Of a stretch of 64,000 bases of DNA, positions 1 through 11,185 are shown one piece after another. The stretch is from Lycium barbarum (taxonomy: Eukaryota; Streptophyta; Magnoliopsida; Solanales; Solanaceae): positions 164,871,713 through 164,935,712 of the forward strand of contig NC_083337.1 in assembly GCF_019175385.1 (NCBI RefSeq), given 5' to 3'. Both the position numbers and the translations under genes were made by a program. Under the pieces are notes generated by a model that saw only the letters and a program-made list of their open reading frames with translations, was not told the origin of the DNA and made no database searches. Each line of letters begins with the position of its first letter. Position 1 is the first letter of the stretch.

Positions 1-192
1 AAACCCATTTTCATTCCAAGATTCCATAAAGACAAAAGTAAAAATAAAATAAAAACTAAACACAAAACACACAAAAAAAAAAATCACAAACACATTTTCA
101 CAAATATTCACAAGTTTGGACAAAAGCAAGTAAGCTAAAATCCCAAACTAACCCAAATACGCCAAATTGTTCCCCGGCAGCGGCGCCAAAAT
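1..192 (-). mobile_element. 5' internal end of a tRNA-Asp-primed LTR element (cut by window edge)
   Basis: Read on the minus strand, this stretch follows the LTR at 193-612: first a primer-binding site, then a short leader, then an ATG at 27-25 opening MESWNENGF. The larger element at 9795-22511 has the same arrangement and opens its first ORF with MASWNENGF, so the two belong to one family or sister families. The rest of the element lies left of the window. The match of leader, PBS and ORF start is seen directly; membership in a pol-less family is inferred. Confidence 0.8.
171..188 (-). other. Primer-binding site, tRNA-Asp type
   Basis: On the minus strand this reads TGGCGCCGCTGCCGGGGA, five bases after the LTR end. 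This PBS type is known from plant Tat/Athila-lineage Ty3/gypsy elements and pairs with the 3' end of tRNA-Asp. It differs by one base from the site at 11057-11074. Confidence 0.85.
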
Positions 193-612
193 TGATAACG
201 TCCAAATCCACTCCTCAAAGAGAAAGTGTACACGGTCGTATGCAATATAATTTACCCAACTATGAGTCGGGGTCGATCCCACAGGGAACAATATGCTAGG
301 CGATTTAAACAAGTAAGGAATTATCACTTTCTACGCTAAGCCAAACACTTGATAATAATTTGGTTTTTGGATAAAATTATAACTAATGTAAAAATGTAAA
401 CTAATCTAGAAAGCGAATAAAATGATCAATGGCCACAAGCATGGATACAAGGAACTTTCAAGTAACGATCCAATGTAGTTTATGATTTTACAACTAAGAG
501 CGGGTTTATTTTAATAGACAATGGTTTCTAAAATCTCATTGAAAGTTTTCCAACCAAATCAATGAATTTCACTCTAAGCTTTTCCAAGCCTTAGAGTGTG
601 ATATCAAGCACA
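193..612 (-). mobile_element. 5' LTR of a tRNA-Asp-primed element, inserted in the chromovirus 3' LTR
   Basis: Sense is minus. It starts TGTGCTTGATATC at 612 and ends GACGTTATCA at 193, keeping TG...CA ends. It resembles the 3' third of the LTR at 9795-11051, including the block around ATTGGATCGTTACTTGA and the segment ending in a purine-rich GGGATCGA run. At 420 bp it is much shorter than that LTR and lacks its CpG-rich palindromes. It abuts chromovirus LTR sequence at 613, so it was inserted there; ACCCT (613-617) would be the target duplication, whose partner lies outside the window. Confidence 0.75.
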
Positions 613-1726
613 ACCCTCATAGCGTATGTCAACTTCCAAAACTTCAATAATACATTCACAATGCTATAACGATAGTCATTAGTCATCTACATTATCCATA
701 TTTCTAGACTCACTTTCAATCACCCATATCCATGGCCATAACACACGACGACGTCCATTCACATACGTTGCCTATCCCATGTTCTCAACGTCATTTATAA
801 CACATTTATATCATAACACATCAAGAATCATAACTCAATTCAAGCTATTTCTCAAAATGGCACTATTCCACATTCATGACCCATTTTTCTATACCCTTCT
901 ACAATTCAAGTGTTTCAACTCTCAAATACCTTAAACAACATAGAAATATCATGAATCTTACCTTAAATGTTGTAGAAACAAGCCTTGGCTGATAATACTC
1001 CGCTTGAGCAAAAACCCTAGTTCATCTCCATTGGGATTTCTTGACTTGAATGATCTTTAATGGGCTTTCTTATACTTGATTCATTTGGTTTATGTTGTTG
1101 ATCACTAATAATCCTTGAATTCTTGTGGAATAAATGTAGAGAGATGTTTTAGAGAGAAGGGGTGTGATGTAGAAGTGAAATGAAATAAGACTTGGCCCCT
1201 TCATTTATTTCCCCAAATCTGTCCCGACTGTATATACGGACCAACATACGGTCCGTATAATTTATACGGGCCGTATGTCTGGCCGTATATTTGGTCCAGA
1301 AACTTTTGCCTTTCTGGGCTGATTATACGGTCCCAAACATACGGACCGTATAATTTATACGGCCAGTATGTTTGGCCGTATAACCCCCAATGGTTCCGAA
1401 GTTCGTTTCGTCGACTCGTTTGATCTCCAATCCTTATGGAACCTTCTTAACACTCGTTCAACACCTCAATACAGATCTAAGGGACGTTATCACTCTTCTC
1501 TAAGTCATCATTAAGTTCTCGTTAACGCGTTACTCGTATTTCCTTTTCGATACTCATCGTATGCCTTGCTTTCTCTTGGCCAACTTTCTCGTCCAATATC
1601 GGATGCCTTTGAAATCTCACTTAGGGTCATCAAATGTCATTTCTTACTCATGGAAATATCGTATACTCGTAATCCTCACTAGTTCATTCACTTGTGCAAC
1701 AACGGAATATATTCCGAGGTGTAACA
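613..1726 (-). mobile_element. 3' LTR (part) of the minus-strand chromovirus
   Basis: This matches 25147-26264 nearly base for base, including the repeated ACGGACCGTATAA palindromes. It ends (sense start) with TGTTACACC at 1726. Compared with the full LTR at 23681-26264, the remaining ~1.46 kb is missing at 612, where another LTR is inserted, and should continue left of the window. The short ORF at 1561-1764 lies in this LTR and is not a gene. Confidence 0.9.
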
Positions 1727-1740
1727 TTTTTCCCCCCTTA
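1727..1740 (-). other. Polypurine tract of the chromovirus
   Basis: The minus strand reads TAAGGGGGGAAAAA immediately before the 3' LTR start at 1726, the expected place for the plus-strand primer. Confidence 0.8.
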
Positions 1741-1930
1741 AGAACATTCGTCCTTGAATGTTAAAGTCTTCGGGGATTCTACAAAAATTTCGCCAGAGTT
1801 TCCCCTATAATATGACACTACCATCCTGTCACAACAACCCACAAAAGAAATGCCTCACAGGGCCACAACATAATAGCAATAGGATTTTGCCACACACGAC
1901 CCAAAAGCATAAAAGGAAAACATACATACC

Positions 1931-2437
1931 TTATGATCTTGACGTCTCATCTTGGATCTCATCCAAGGGCTGAAATAAATGCGGGTATCTGAATCGCATA
2001 CTTTCTTCCGCTTCCCATGTCATCTCTTCTCGTTTACTGCTTCTCCATACAACCTTAACTGAGGCCACTTCTTTGTTTCTAAGCCTCCGTACTTGCCTAT
2101 CTAGTATGGCAATGGGTACCTCTTCATAAGTCAACTTCTCTGTCACTTGTACATCACTTATTGGCACGATTTTCGCAGAATCTCCAACACATTTTCGAAG
2201 CATCGAAACATGAAAAACTGGATGGACTGACTCAAAATCTGGAGGTAGGTCTAATTCATAGGCCACTTTGCCCACTTTGCGCACAATCTCATAAGGCCAA
2301 ATATACCGGGGACTAAGCTTTCCCTTCTTGCCAAATCTCATAACGCCCTTCATTGGCGACACTTTCAAAAATACTCAATCTTTAACTTGAAACTCTAAGT
2401 CTCTTCGACGATTATCCGCATAGGACTTTTGACGACT
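1931..2437 (-). pseudogene. Chromovirus pol, integrase C-terminus and chromodomain
   Basis: This is the end of the Ty3/gypsy polyprotein. An open stretch of 145 codons (2368-1931) carries the integrase C-terminal region, with LSPRYIWPYEIVRKVGKVAYEL, then a chromodomain with LTYEEVPIAILDRQ and VKVVWR...EEMTWEAE. The aromatic chromodomain residues fit the Tekay/Del chromovirus clade, whose chromodomain is thought to steer integration into heterochromatin. Between this ORF and the upstream integrase ORF the reading frame is kept but has two stops (near 2440 and 2380), consistent with CAA/CAG to TAA and TGG to TGA. The copy cannot make a full polyprotein. Confidence 0.9.
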
Positions 2438-4144
2438 TTAAGCTGCCAATAACCTATCTTGTATGAGCTTGACTTTCTCTATGGTTTGCTGGACCAAGTC
2501 TGGCCCTATCAATTTAGCCTCTCCTGTCTCGAACCACCCAATTGGGGATCTACACTTTCGCCCATATAAAGCTTCATACGGTGCCATTTGAATGATGGAA
2601 TGGTAACTATTATTGTAAGCAAATTCAATGAATGGCAAATGATCATCCCAATTACCTTCAAAATCTATCATACATGCTCGCAACATATCTTCAAGAGTCT
2701 GAATGGTACGTTCAGCTTGCCCATCGGTCTGCGGGTGAAATGTCGTGCTAAGGCTCACTTGGGTCCCTAAACCCTCTTGGAAAGACTTCCAAAAATTGGC
2801 TGTAAACTGAGTTCCTCTGTCCGAGATAATAGATACTGGAACACCATGGAGTCTCACTATCTGTTTAACATACTGCTTTGCATAATCTTCTGCCACATAC
2901 GTCGTTCTGACTGGTAAGAAATGAGCTGACTTTGTGAGTCTATCCACAATCACCCATATAGAATCATACTTACGTCGAGAATGGGGTAAACCTGAAATGA
3001 AGTCCATGTTAATCACCTCCCACTTCCAAGTTGGAATCTCTATAGCTTGAAACAATCCACCCGACTTTTGGTGCTCGATTTTCACTTGTTGACAGTTGGG
3101 ACATTGAGCCACAAATTCCGCTATATCCTTCTTCATCCCGTTCCACCAATATACAGACTTAAGATCATGATACATTTTCGTCGCACGGGGGTGAACAGAA
3201 TAACGGGAACAATGAGCTTCTTTCAATATCTGGTGGCGTAGACCTGCCACATCGGGAACACATAATCTGCCTCGGCATCGGAGAACTCCGTCTCCTGAAA
3301 GCTCAAATGGTGACTCCTCTTTCTGAAGGAGTGTATATCTGTACTGCATTAGCATGGAATCTTCGTATTGTCGCCCTTTCACTTCCGCTACGAGCGACGA
3401 GACTGCTGAATTCTGAATAGTAGTTCCCCTGCTACCTGAGTCCGCTACTCGAACTCGTAGGCTAGCTAGCTGCTGAAGCTCACGGGCCATTTCTCTTTTC
3501 TCTGGTTGCACATCACACAAACTCCCCATCGATCTACGGCTAAGAGCATCGGCCACAACATTTGCCTTTCCGGGGTGATATAGGATATCAACATCATAAT
3601 CTTTTAGCAATTCCAACCATCGTCGCTGTCGCAAATTCAACTCTTTCTGTTTGAAGATATACTGAAGACTCTTATGATCTGTATAAATATCCACATGAAC
3701 ACCATATAAATAATGTCTCCATATCTTTAACGCATGAACCACTGCGGCCAATTCTAGATCGTGGGTTGGATAATTCTGCTCATGTTTCCGTAATTGCCTT
3801 GAAGCATACGCAATCACTTTACCATGTTGAATCAATACACAGCCTAGCCCAATGCCTGAAGCATCGCAATAAACAACATAACCTTCCAATCCCTCTGGAA
3901 GTGTCAAGACTGGGGCGGAGGTCAATCTACCTTTCAACTCTTGGAAGCTACGTTCACAAGCGTCTGTCCATTGAAACTTTGCCGATTTCTGGGTCAACTT
4001 TGTAAGCGGTGCAGAAATAGAAGAAAAACCTTCAACGAATCTCCGGTAATAACCTGCTAAGCCCAGAAAGCTACGAACCTCTGTAGGAGTTGTGGGCCTT
4101 GGCCAAGTCTTCACGACCTCAATCTTTTGACTGTCCACTCGAAT
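2438..4144 (-). pseudogene. Chromovirus pol, RT tail, RNase H and integrase core
   Basis: The open frame reads from GIRVDSQK-type sequence (near 4140) into the connection domain ([11 protein letters not shown]), RNase H ([38 protein letters not shown]), the integrase HHCC finger (H...H, then CPNCQQVK) and the DDE core ([27 protein letters not shown]). The nominal ORF continues to 4252, but its first ~36 codons come from the adjacent hAT terminus. The RT segment with the catalytic xxDD box should lie just upstream and is absent: the sequence passes from GIRVD straight into the hAT inverted repeat at 4146. Confidence 0.92.
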
Positions 4145-5086
4145 ATAGGGGTGGACATAAATACCGAAAACGAAAAAACTGAACCGAACTGAATGAATTC
4201 GGTTTTTCGATTTTTGGTGTTTCGGTTCGGTTCCGGTTTTTTTAAATAGCAAATTCGGTGTTCGGTTCGGTGTTCGGTTTCAGATTTTCGATTTTTCGAT
4301 TTTACCGAAAATGTAATATATTATTTTTTTATACCAATATAGAATATATATATATATATATATATATCAATATCATAATTAGTTAATTACTTCCATGAAT
4401 CACAAGTTCAAAACAGATATCCAAGCCCAAATTCATTATTCAAGCCCAAATTAATTATCCAAGCCCAAATTCATTTCACAGTAAATCAACTAATCAACCT
4501 TAGTCCACTGCTTCAGTGCTTCATTTCACTGCTTCAGATTTAATGTCATTTCCTCAATCCTTTTCACTGCTTCACGCCATTTCCTCTTCAGTCTTCATTG
4601 CTTCGCGCCATTTCCTCTTCTTCCACAACTGTTGACTGCTTCAGCTCTTCCACAATCAACCAGTGAACCAGCGTGGCAGCATTTATGTTCCCACAAACTT
4701 AAGGTAATTTTATTTCCTTCTTATAATTTCTCATTTTTAGGCTCCCACAAACCAGTGTCTTTACATTTTTAATTTCTTATTTAGACGAAATTTCAATTCC
4801 CCCAAGTTTTAACTTGTACAAGATAGTAGTGACAATTTCCCCAAGTTTGTAATCTCAATAAATTCCCTCAATATATCGTAGAAAAATGGGTATGTCAATA
4901 TCTAAGTTTGTAAAAATGCTATGGTATTTTTCAGATTTGTTGTGGTATTTTGCTGTCGTATTTTTTTAGATTTGTTAAATTTTCTTAAATTATCAGTGGG
5001 TTAGGACTTAGGATAATTTCTTGCATATTTGATGCTCTACTGTTATAGAGATTTATCTTATAGTTTCTCTTTTTATTTTTTTATAG

Positions 5087-7213
5087 ATGGTGGATGAAAC
5101 TAGATTAGGTTTGGCCGGTTCAACTGATAGCGTACCTAATACAGATGATAGCAATGACAACTCACTTTACACCGAGCCTCAGGTAACAAAGAAAAGAAAG
5201 AATATGAAATCTAGATCAGATGTTTGGGAGCATTATTATAAGGTCGTTGTAAATGGTATTGTTAAAGCAAAGTGTAGACATTGTAAAAATCTTTATGCGG
5301 CTAATACATCTGTAAATGGAACAACGGGATTGAGACAACATATAGCTTTGAAGTGCCTACCATATAATGCCAAGATTGAAACTAGCACTCAGAAAAAGAT
5401 AAATTTTGCATCTACAGATGAGCATGAGCCGCGTTGGGAATTTAATCAATAATTAATTAGGAGGGCTTTAGTTGAGATGATAATTATAGATGAACTACCA
5501 TTTAGCTTTGTAGAAAAGGAAGGCTTCAAGAATTTTATGCAAATAGCCAAACCTTTATTTCAAGTTCCTTCCCGTAGAACAGTAACAAGGTATTGTTATG
5601 GACGTTACGATGAATTGAGACTAGATTTGAAGAAGTATTTTAGAGAAGCAAAAGCAAAAAATTTCCTCACCACTGACACATGAACATCGTTGCAAAGAAT
5701 TAATTATATGTGTTTGACTGCTCACTATATTGATAGAGATTGAGTTTTGCATAAAACAATATTGAATTTTTGCCCTATCACTAGTCATAAAGGTGAGCAT
5801 ATGGTAGAGGCTATTGGTAATTGTTTGCTTTATTGGAACTTGGATCAAATTTTTACTGTTACTGTTGATAATGCTTCTTCCAACGATGTTACAGTTAGAG
5901 AATTGTCTAAACAGTTAAATAATTGGGAAACTAATATAATGGATGGTAAGCATCTTCATGTGAGATGTATGACTCACATACTTAATCTAATTGTGCAAGA
6001 AGGTTTGAAGGAAATTGATGCTTCTGTCAAACGTGTTAGGCAAATGGTAAGGTATGTTAGATCATCTTCGGCAAGAGGAGCTCACTTTAAGAAATGTTGT
6101 GAAGTTCAAAAGGTGAATGTTCTAAATCATTAGAGCTAGATGTGCCTACTAGGTGGAATTCCACCTACTTGATGTTGGATACAGCACAACACTTTGAGAA
6201 GGCCTTTGATAGGTTTGATCTTTTTGATGAGAATTTTAATAATTATCTTTCTACTCATGTTCTTGAAGATGGAAGTGTTGCAGGTCCTGTCGCATGTGAT
6301 GATTGGGCGAATGTAAGGAATGTGGTAAAGTTTCTTGAAAGATTTCATGAGCTTACTGTAAAGGTTTCAGGTTCACATTACGTCACTTCTAATGTTCATT
6401 TTGAGGATATATGTGAGCTTGATATACATTTGAAAGTGTGTTTAGAAAGTGAAGATGTTAGTTTAAGTATAATGGCTGAGCGAATGAGACAAATGTTCAA
6501 AAAGTATTGGGGGGATCCTGAAAAGATGAACAAAATGATTTTTATTGCTTCCGTATTGGATCCTCGTAATAAGTTTGTGTATGTTAACTTTGGACTTGAA
6601 GAGCTATTTGGTGAGGAAGTTGGAAAGAAAGTAAGCAAAGGAGTGTATGATTATATGAAATCTTTGTTTGGAGAGTATCTAAAAAATTATTCAAGAGAAT
6701 TTCATCATAAATCATCTCCATCTACATCATCTTCATCTCAATGCTCATCTGATGTATCTTCTAATTCTGACACCTCTTTGAAAAAAAAAAGCTTTGAGAG
6801 CTAAGCTTCACTTGAAGAAACAAAAAGAAGATTCTAGGTGTGCGGGTGCTAAATCGGAGTTGGATAGATACATTAGTGAAGATCAAGAGCTTGAAGATGA
6901 ACGTGTTGAGTTTTCGATCTTAGATTGGTGGAAAGTAAATGCTCCTAGATTTCCCGTTCTTTCAGAGTTGGCTCGTGATGTATTGGCTATTCCAGTTTCT
7001 AGTGTGGCATCGGAATGTGCATTTAGTACCGGTGGGCGTATTCTTGATCCATTTAGAAGTTCATTAACTCCTAAATATGTGCAATCTCTTATTTGTTCTC
7101 AAGATTGGCTTAGAGAAGAGACTAAACCCGTTAGTGTGGAAGAAAGTTTGGAGTATCTTGAGAAACTTGAACTTGGTAAGGTTTTATATATTTTTCATTT
7201 TTGTGTGTTTTAG
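5087..7213 (+). pseudogene. hAT-superfamily transposase (BED finger, RICESLEEPER-like), decayed
   Basis: A near-complete transposase is spread over four open stretches. Residues 46-90 of the first form a BED zinc finger (C63, C66, H85, C90). The middle carries TVDNASSNDV, HVRCMTHILNLIVQEGL and VPTRWNSTYLML, the hAT RNase-H-like core. The last (6794-7213) is the C-terminal dimerisation domain, with FPVLSELARDVLAIPVSS and ECAFSTGGRILD. It is broken by stops near 5450, 5681 (TGG to TGA) and 5742 (TGG to TGA), a frameshift near 6120 and another at a run of ten A's near 6781-6790. It encoded cut-and-paste transposase acting on the element's own ends; this copy is inactive. Confidence 0.92.
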
Positions 7214-7442
7214 TGCAAAAATCAAATTCTTATTTATGTTGTATGACATATTTGATTAAATTATCTTTAGAGATGGAAAATAGTGGAAGAGATCTTTGCA
7301 TTGTTGATGTTTGATTGCAATTTGCTATTTTTTGCTACTAGTGGTAAGTTCAATATTTTATTTTGTAGTTTTGTTCTTTTATCTTGAAAGTTATATTCTA
7401 ACTTTTGGTTTATGTTACTTCTTATCATGTTTAAGTTCAACC

Positions 7443-7643
7443 ATGCCTCCTAAAGCTCGTTCACATGTTTGGGAATACTTTGCGATAGTTCAAGACAATG
7501 AAGAAGGGCGTAAAGTAAGGTGCTTGACATGCGGTATGATACTTAAATATAATCCAAGAGTGACTGGCACAAGTTCCTTGTTGAAGCATATTGAGAAATG
7601 TCTTGAGCGTCAACAAGAGAGGCAAATTCACCTTCAAATTTAA
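7443..7643 (+). CDS. Stand-alone BED-type zinc finger ORF (66 aa)
   Basis: A short ORF begins at ATG 7443 (a longer in-frame opening runs from 7311). It reads MPPKARSHVWEYF, then C27, C30, H49 and C53 with TGTSSLLKHI, the C2-HC pattern of a plant BED finger. It lies 230 bp after the transposase stop on the same strand and differs from that transposase's own BED finger. It may be a captured or duplicated DNA-binding domain, or the start of a second hAT copy truncated after the finger. No transposase core follows. Expression is unknown. Confidence 0.55.
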   Translation: MPPKARSHVWEYFAIVQDNEEGRKVRCLTCGMILKYNPRVTGTSSLLKHIEKCLERQQERQIHLQI

Positions 7644-8407
7644 GCTTATGTTTTGAATTTGGTGAATTTCGGACCAAATTGTGATTGCTGGTATTGTGTT
7701 AAGATGATGGATTTAAGACTTAGTTCGTGACAACTAATGTTTTATATTTGGAGCTAGATTTTAAGAAATTTGTGTTGTTTGGATGCTACTTGTTTTAAAC
7801 TTATGTTATTTGTGTTGCTCGTTTTTACTGTGTGCGCTGTTTTGCTGCATGTTGTTACTGGTTTCCTCTGTTAATAAGGTACTGATTTTATTTCTGGACT
7901 GGCTGGCGGCGGCTGCTGCTGCTGGCGGCTACTGCTGCTACGAAGGGAATTATAATGCTGCCTATGTTTAGTCCATATTTCCCTACTACCCTATGTATGT
8001 TAGTGTATCAGTTGTTCTGAGCTAGCAATAACTTTGTCATTATTGAAAACTATAATGAACGAATCTTATAGCTTCGATCTGTTATTCCTTCTTTTTGCAT
8101 CATGATGGTAATGAAAGACAGAAAGAGGAGGGGTTGTTATTGTTGCTTGGAGTAATACACCACTCATTGATTGAAGGACAAAGACACCAATGACATTTGC
8201 GTCATGCTTATGCTATATAGGTAATGTGTTTCTGTTGAGAAATTGGGGTGGCAGAGATTTCCAGATTGCCAAAATACATTGCTTTCAAGTGATGTTTCAT
8301 TTTCATATTCAAAGACATATATGAGTCATCTAACTTTATTTTGCTGATCCATTGGACAGTTATTTAGAATTTTCTCAGTTTAATTTCAACATTAATGGCA
8401 ACTTGTT
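7644..8407. other. Unassigned sequence between hAT remnant and chromovirus RT
   Basis: No ORF of note, no hAT terminus and no match to the rest of the window. It contains a GCTGCT-type run near 7905-7940. It could be hAT 3' sequence or filler DNA captured during repair of the break that removed the RT box. Confidence 0.4.
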
Positions 8408-9789
8408 CAAAATGACATTACCCGGAACTCAAAATGACCATATCTTGTTCTGAAGGCTGTCTTAGGGATATCTTTCGCCCTAACTCTCACTTGATGATAC
8501 CCGGACCTCAAATCAATCTTTGAAAACCATTTGGCATCTTGTAATTGATCAAATAAATCGTCAATCCTCGGAAGAGGATATTTGTTCTTAATCGTCACTT
8601 TATTCAATTGCCGATAATCGATGCACATTCTCAAGGAGCCATCTTTCTTTCGGACAAACAATACGGGTACTCCCCACGGGGAGGAACTAGGCCTAATAAA
8701 GCCTTTTTCAAGCAAGTCTTTCAATTGCTCCTTCAACTCCTTCAATTCTGCGGGTGTCATTCTATAAGGAGGAATAGATATAGGCTTAGTGCCTGGCAAC
8801 ACATCGATGGCAAAATCAATCTCCCGCTCGGGAGGAAGGCTTGGAAGCTCTTCCGGGAACACATCCGGAAATTCATTTACTACAGGAACTGACTGAAGAG
8901 TCAGCGATTCAGCTTCTACATCTTGAACCAGGACTAGATGATAAATACACTCTTTTGTGATCATTTTCCTTGCCTTTAGATAGTAAATAAACCTACCTTT
9001 TGGTGTCACCATATTTCCTTTCCATTCTAAAACTGATTCTCCCGAAAATTGAAAACGAACCATTTTCATTCTACAATCAACATTGGCATAGCAAAAAGCC
9101 AACCAATCCATGTCCATGATGACATCAAAATCCACAATTTCTAGCTCGTACAAGTCAATCATAGTACGACGATCAGAAATCACAATTATACAATTTCTAT
9201 ATACTCGGCTAGCTACTACCGATTCACCAACGGGTGTGGACACTTCAAAAGGTTTGATCGACTCCGGTTCGACTTTAAATCGACCCGCAATATATGGAGT
9301 AACATATGATAATGTGGAGCCCGAATCAATCAAAGCATATACATCATGAGAGAATACCGATAATATACCTGTAACCACGTCAGGAGAAGACTCAAGATCT
9401 TGGCGTCCAGCCAAAGTATAAACACGGTGCTGAGGACCGCTAGAACTGGGAACTCTCTCTCTGCCTCTACCATGGCCGACTGGCGCATGTAAACCTGGCC
9501 CCATAGGGCGTACAGATGCTGAAGATCCGGCTACCGACCCTGAAGGCTGGGTCCTACCTCTACCATGAACTGAGGGGTAATCACGCACGATATGGCCTTG
9601 TCGACCACATGAATAGCAAACAACTGAACCCAATCGGCATCGACCCCAATGCAACTTCCCACACTGGGAACATCGTAGTACGGGTGGCCTTGCCTGACCC
9701 GAATCATCTCTAAACTGAGACCCCGAATAACTCTGACTCGGCCCGGAACCAGTAGATCTGTCGAATCTCTGGCCTAAAAACCGTGGAGG
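8408..9789 (-). pseudogene. Chromovirus gag C-terminus, protease and 5' half of RT
   Basis: Minus strand, in order: a first Cys cluster ([12 protein letters not shown]), a zinc knuckle whose last cysteine is changed to tyrosine ([15 protein letters not shown]), aspartic protease ([14 protein letters not shown]), the linker [14 protein letters not shown], and RT start ([46 protein letters not shown]). It stops at VMSF; the palm segment with the catalytic Asp pair is gone. The ATG at 9654 is internal to the original gag-pol frame. Upstream the frame runs to 9789, where the element at 9795 interrupts gag. Confidence 0.92.
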
Positions 9790-9794
9790 CGCAC
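9790..9794. repeat. Target-site duplication CGCAC (left)
   Basis: CGCAC precedes the LTR start at 9795 and is repeated exactly at 22512-22516 after the 3' LTR, marking one insertion event. Confidence 0.95.
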
Positions 9795-9994
9795 TGATGT
9801 GGCGTGATTTTACACCACAATCGATGCTTTTTAACTATAATTTTTACTTATTTTTAAGCAAGTCTATGTCATTTTACGTAGTTTTTGTCATGTTTCAGGT
9901 AATACGAGGTCCCTAGAGCCTAAGTATGGAAAACAAGCAAAAAAGTTGCAAAACTGGAAATAACTGGAGGTTCTGGAAATTATTGGCGAAATAT

Positions 9995-10200
9995 TGCTCT
10001 GCGCGGTCGCGCAGTAAGTTCACGCGTTCGCGGTCACGCGCGTCCGTGACTCTGCGCGAACGCGCAGTAAGTTCACGCGTTCGCGGTCACGCGCATCCGT
10101 GACTCTGCGCGATCGCGATACTTCTTCACGCGTTCGCGACACATAAACAAAGCAATTGCATGCGATCACGCAGTGACGTGGAGCGATCGCACTGAAGCTT
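9995..10200. repeat. CpG-rich palindrome array in the 5' LTR
   Basis: A roughly 52-bp unit (CTGCGCG..CGCGCAG, TTCACGCGTTCGCGG, CGTCCGTGAC) occurs about twice in tandem. It is followed by more single palindromes such as GCGATCGC and CGCGTTCGCG. The same array is at about 21455-21660 in the 3' LTR. Confidence 0.85.
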
Positions 10201-10254
10201 TTTCGGGAATTTTCGACCAGAACCTGGGATTTGACGATTTCTTCCATTCCAGTT

Positions 10255-10265
10255 CATATAAATAG
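10255..10265 (+). promoter_or_regulatory. TATA box of the 5' LTR
   Basis: CATATAAATAG lies about 55 bp downstream of the CpG-rich array and upstream of the probable R region. The same box is present near 21715 in the 3' LTR. Assigned by sequence only. Confidence 0.6.
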
Positions 10266-11056
10266 AAAATTAGGGCAAAACATCAGATATCTTTGGCAGC
10301 TTGGAGGCTAGGGTTCCTACAAAAATGTTCTCTCTTCTTTTTAATCCTTGTTGATGGAAATCTCTTGGTGACAATTAAGATTGATACTCTTGTTGTGCTT
10401 ATTTATTCATTTGCATTGTTCTTAATCAAGTAAGTTTTTGCTATTTTAATTATTCTTGTTCATGAATGTTTTCAATGGAATAGCTAACCTTTGAACTCGC
10501 ACATTTACTTTGTTTGAAACTCGGAAGAGGAAGAACAGGGTTGGGATAGAATAATTAACATAAATTTGGGGCGTTAACCCTCATCTAATGGAAGTTGACC
10601 TAGGAATAGGCAATACCACTTGTAGCCATATTCGGGTGTTCTTAATGCTCCTAATTGCTTGAGGGATCTTCAATTGGGTAGTCTAGTTAATCTTCGGAAG
10701 AAGTTAATTTACAGTCATTATCCGAGGCTAAATAACATAAACTTGCTATTATTTATAATTCGTGAAATAGATTGGATCGTTACTTGAGAAGTAGTTTCCT
10801 TTATTCCATTCTTGTTGTCATTGATCAATTTACTTGCTTTCTAGATTAGAATTTATATTTCCATATTTTATCAAAACCTTATCAAAAACCACCATTGATG
10901 CGTTCGGACATAGCTATTGTTAGTGATAATTCCTAATCTGCTTAAATCGCCTACATATTGTTCTCTGTGGGATTCGATCCCAACCTTGTTGGGTTACTAT
11001 ATTTGACAACGTCCGCGTTATACCATTAATAGGTGTAATTTGAGCGTATCAAATTT

Positions 11057-11074
11057 TGGCGCCGTTGCCGGGGA
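11057..11074 (+). other. Primer-binding site, tRNA-Asp type
   Basis: TGGCGCCGTTGCCGGGGA begins five bases after the 5' LTR end and matches the complement of the plant tRNA-Asp 3' end, the primer used by Tat/Athila-lineage elements. Confidence 0.88.
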
Positions 11075-11185
11075 ACAATTGGTGTATTTTGGCTAATCTA
11101 GGAAATAAGCTAACTTGCTTTGATCCGAACCTGTGAATATTTGTGTAGTTGTTATCTGTGTTTTTATTTTTCTTTTAAAAAAAAA

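Larger units (their letters stand above)
4146..8407 (+). mobile_element. hAT transposon remnant inserted in chromovirus RT, right end missing
   Basis: The left terminus TAGGGGTGGACATAAATACC at 4146 and the following CCGAA-rich subterminal repeats are typical of plant hAT elements. The preceding 8 bp CTCGAATA (4138-4145) would be the target duplication. A plus-strand hAT transposase pseudogene fills the middle. No CCACCCCTA-type right terminus and no second CTCGAATA is seen before chromovirus sequence resumes near 8408. The right end and about 80 codons of RT therefore appear to have been lost together. 4252-5086 holds subterminal repeats, a TA microsatellite (about 4345-4367) and leader sequence. 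Confidence 0.75.
9795..11051 (+). repeat. 5' LTR of the pol-less element
   Basis: It starts TGATGTGGCG and ends GAGCGTATCA. It contains a CpG-rich palindrome cluster (about 9995-10200) and a TATA box CATATAAATAG near 10255-10265 that would drive the genomic RNA. It is the same length as the 3' copy. Confidence 0.96.

Noticed and set aside
10020..10247. 75-codon minus-strand ORFs in both LTRs (also 21480-21707)
   Set aside because: Arg/Ser-rich translation of the CpG palindrome array; present only because the LTRs are nearly identical.
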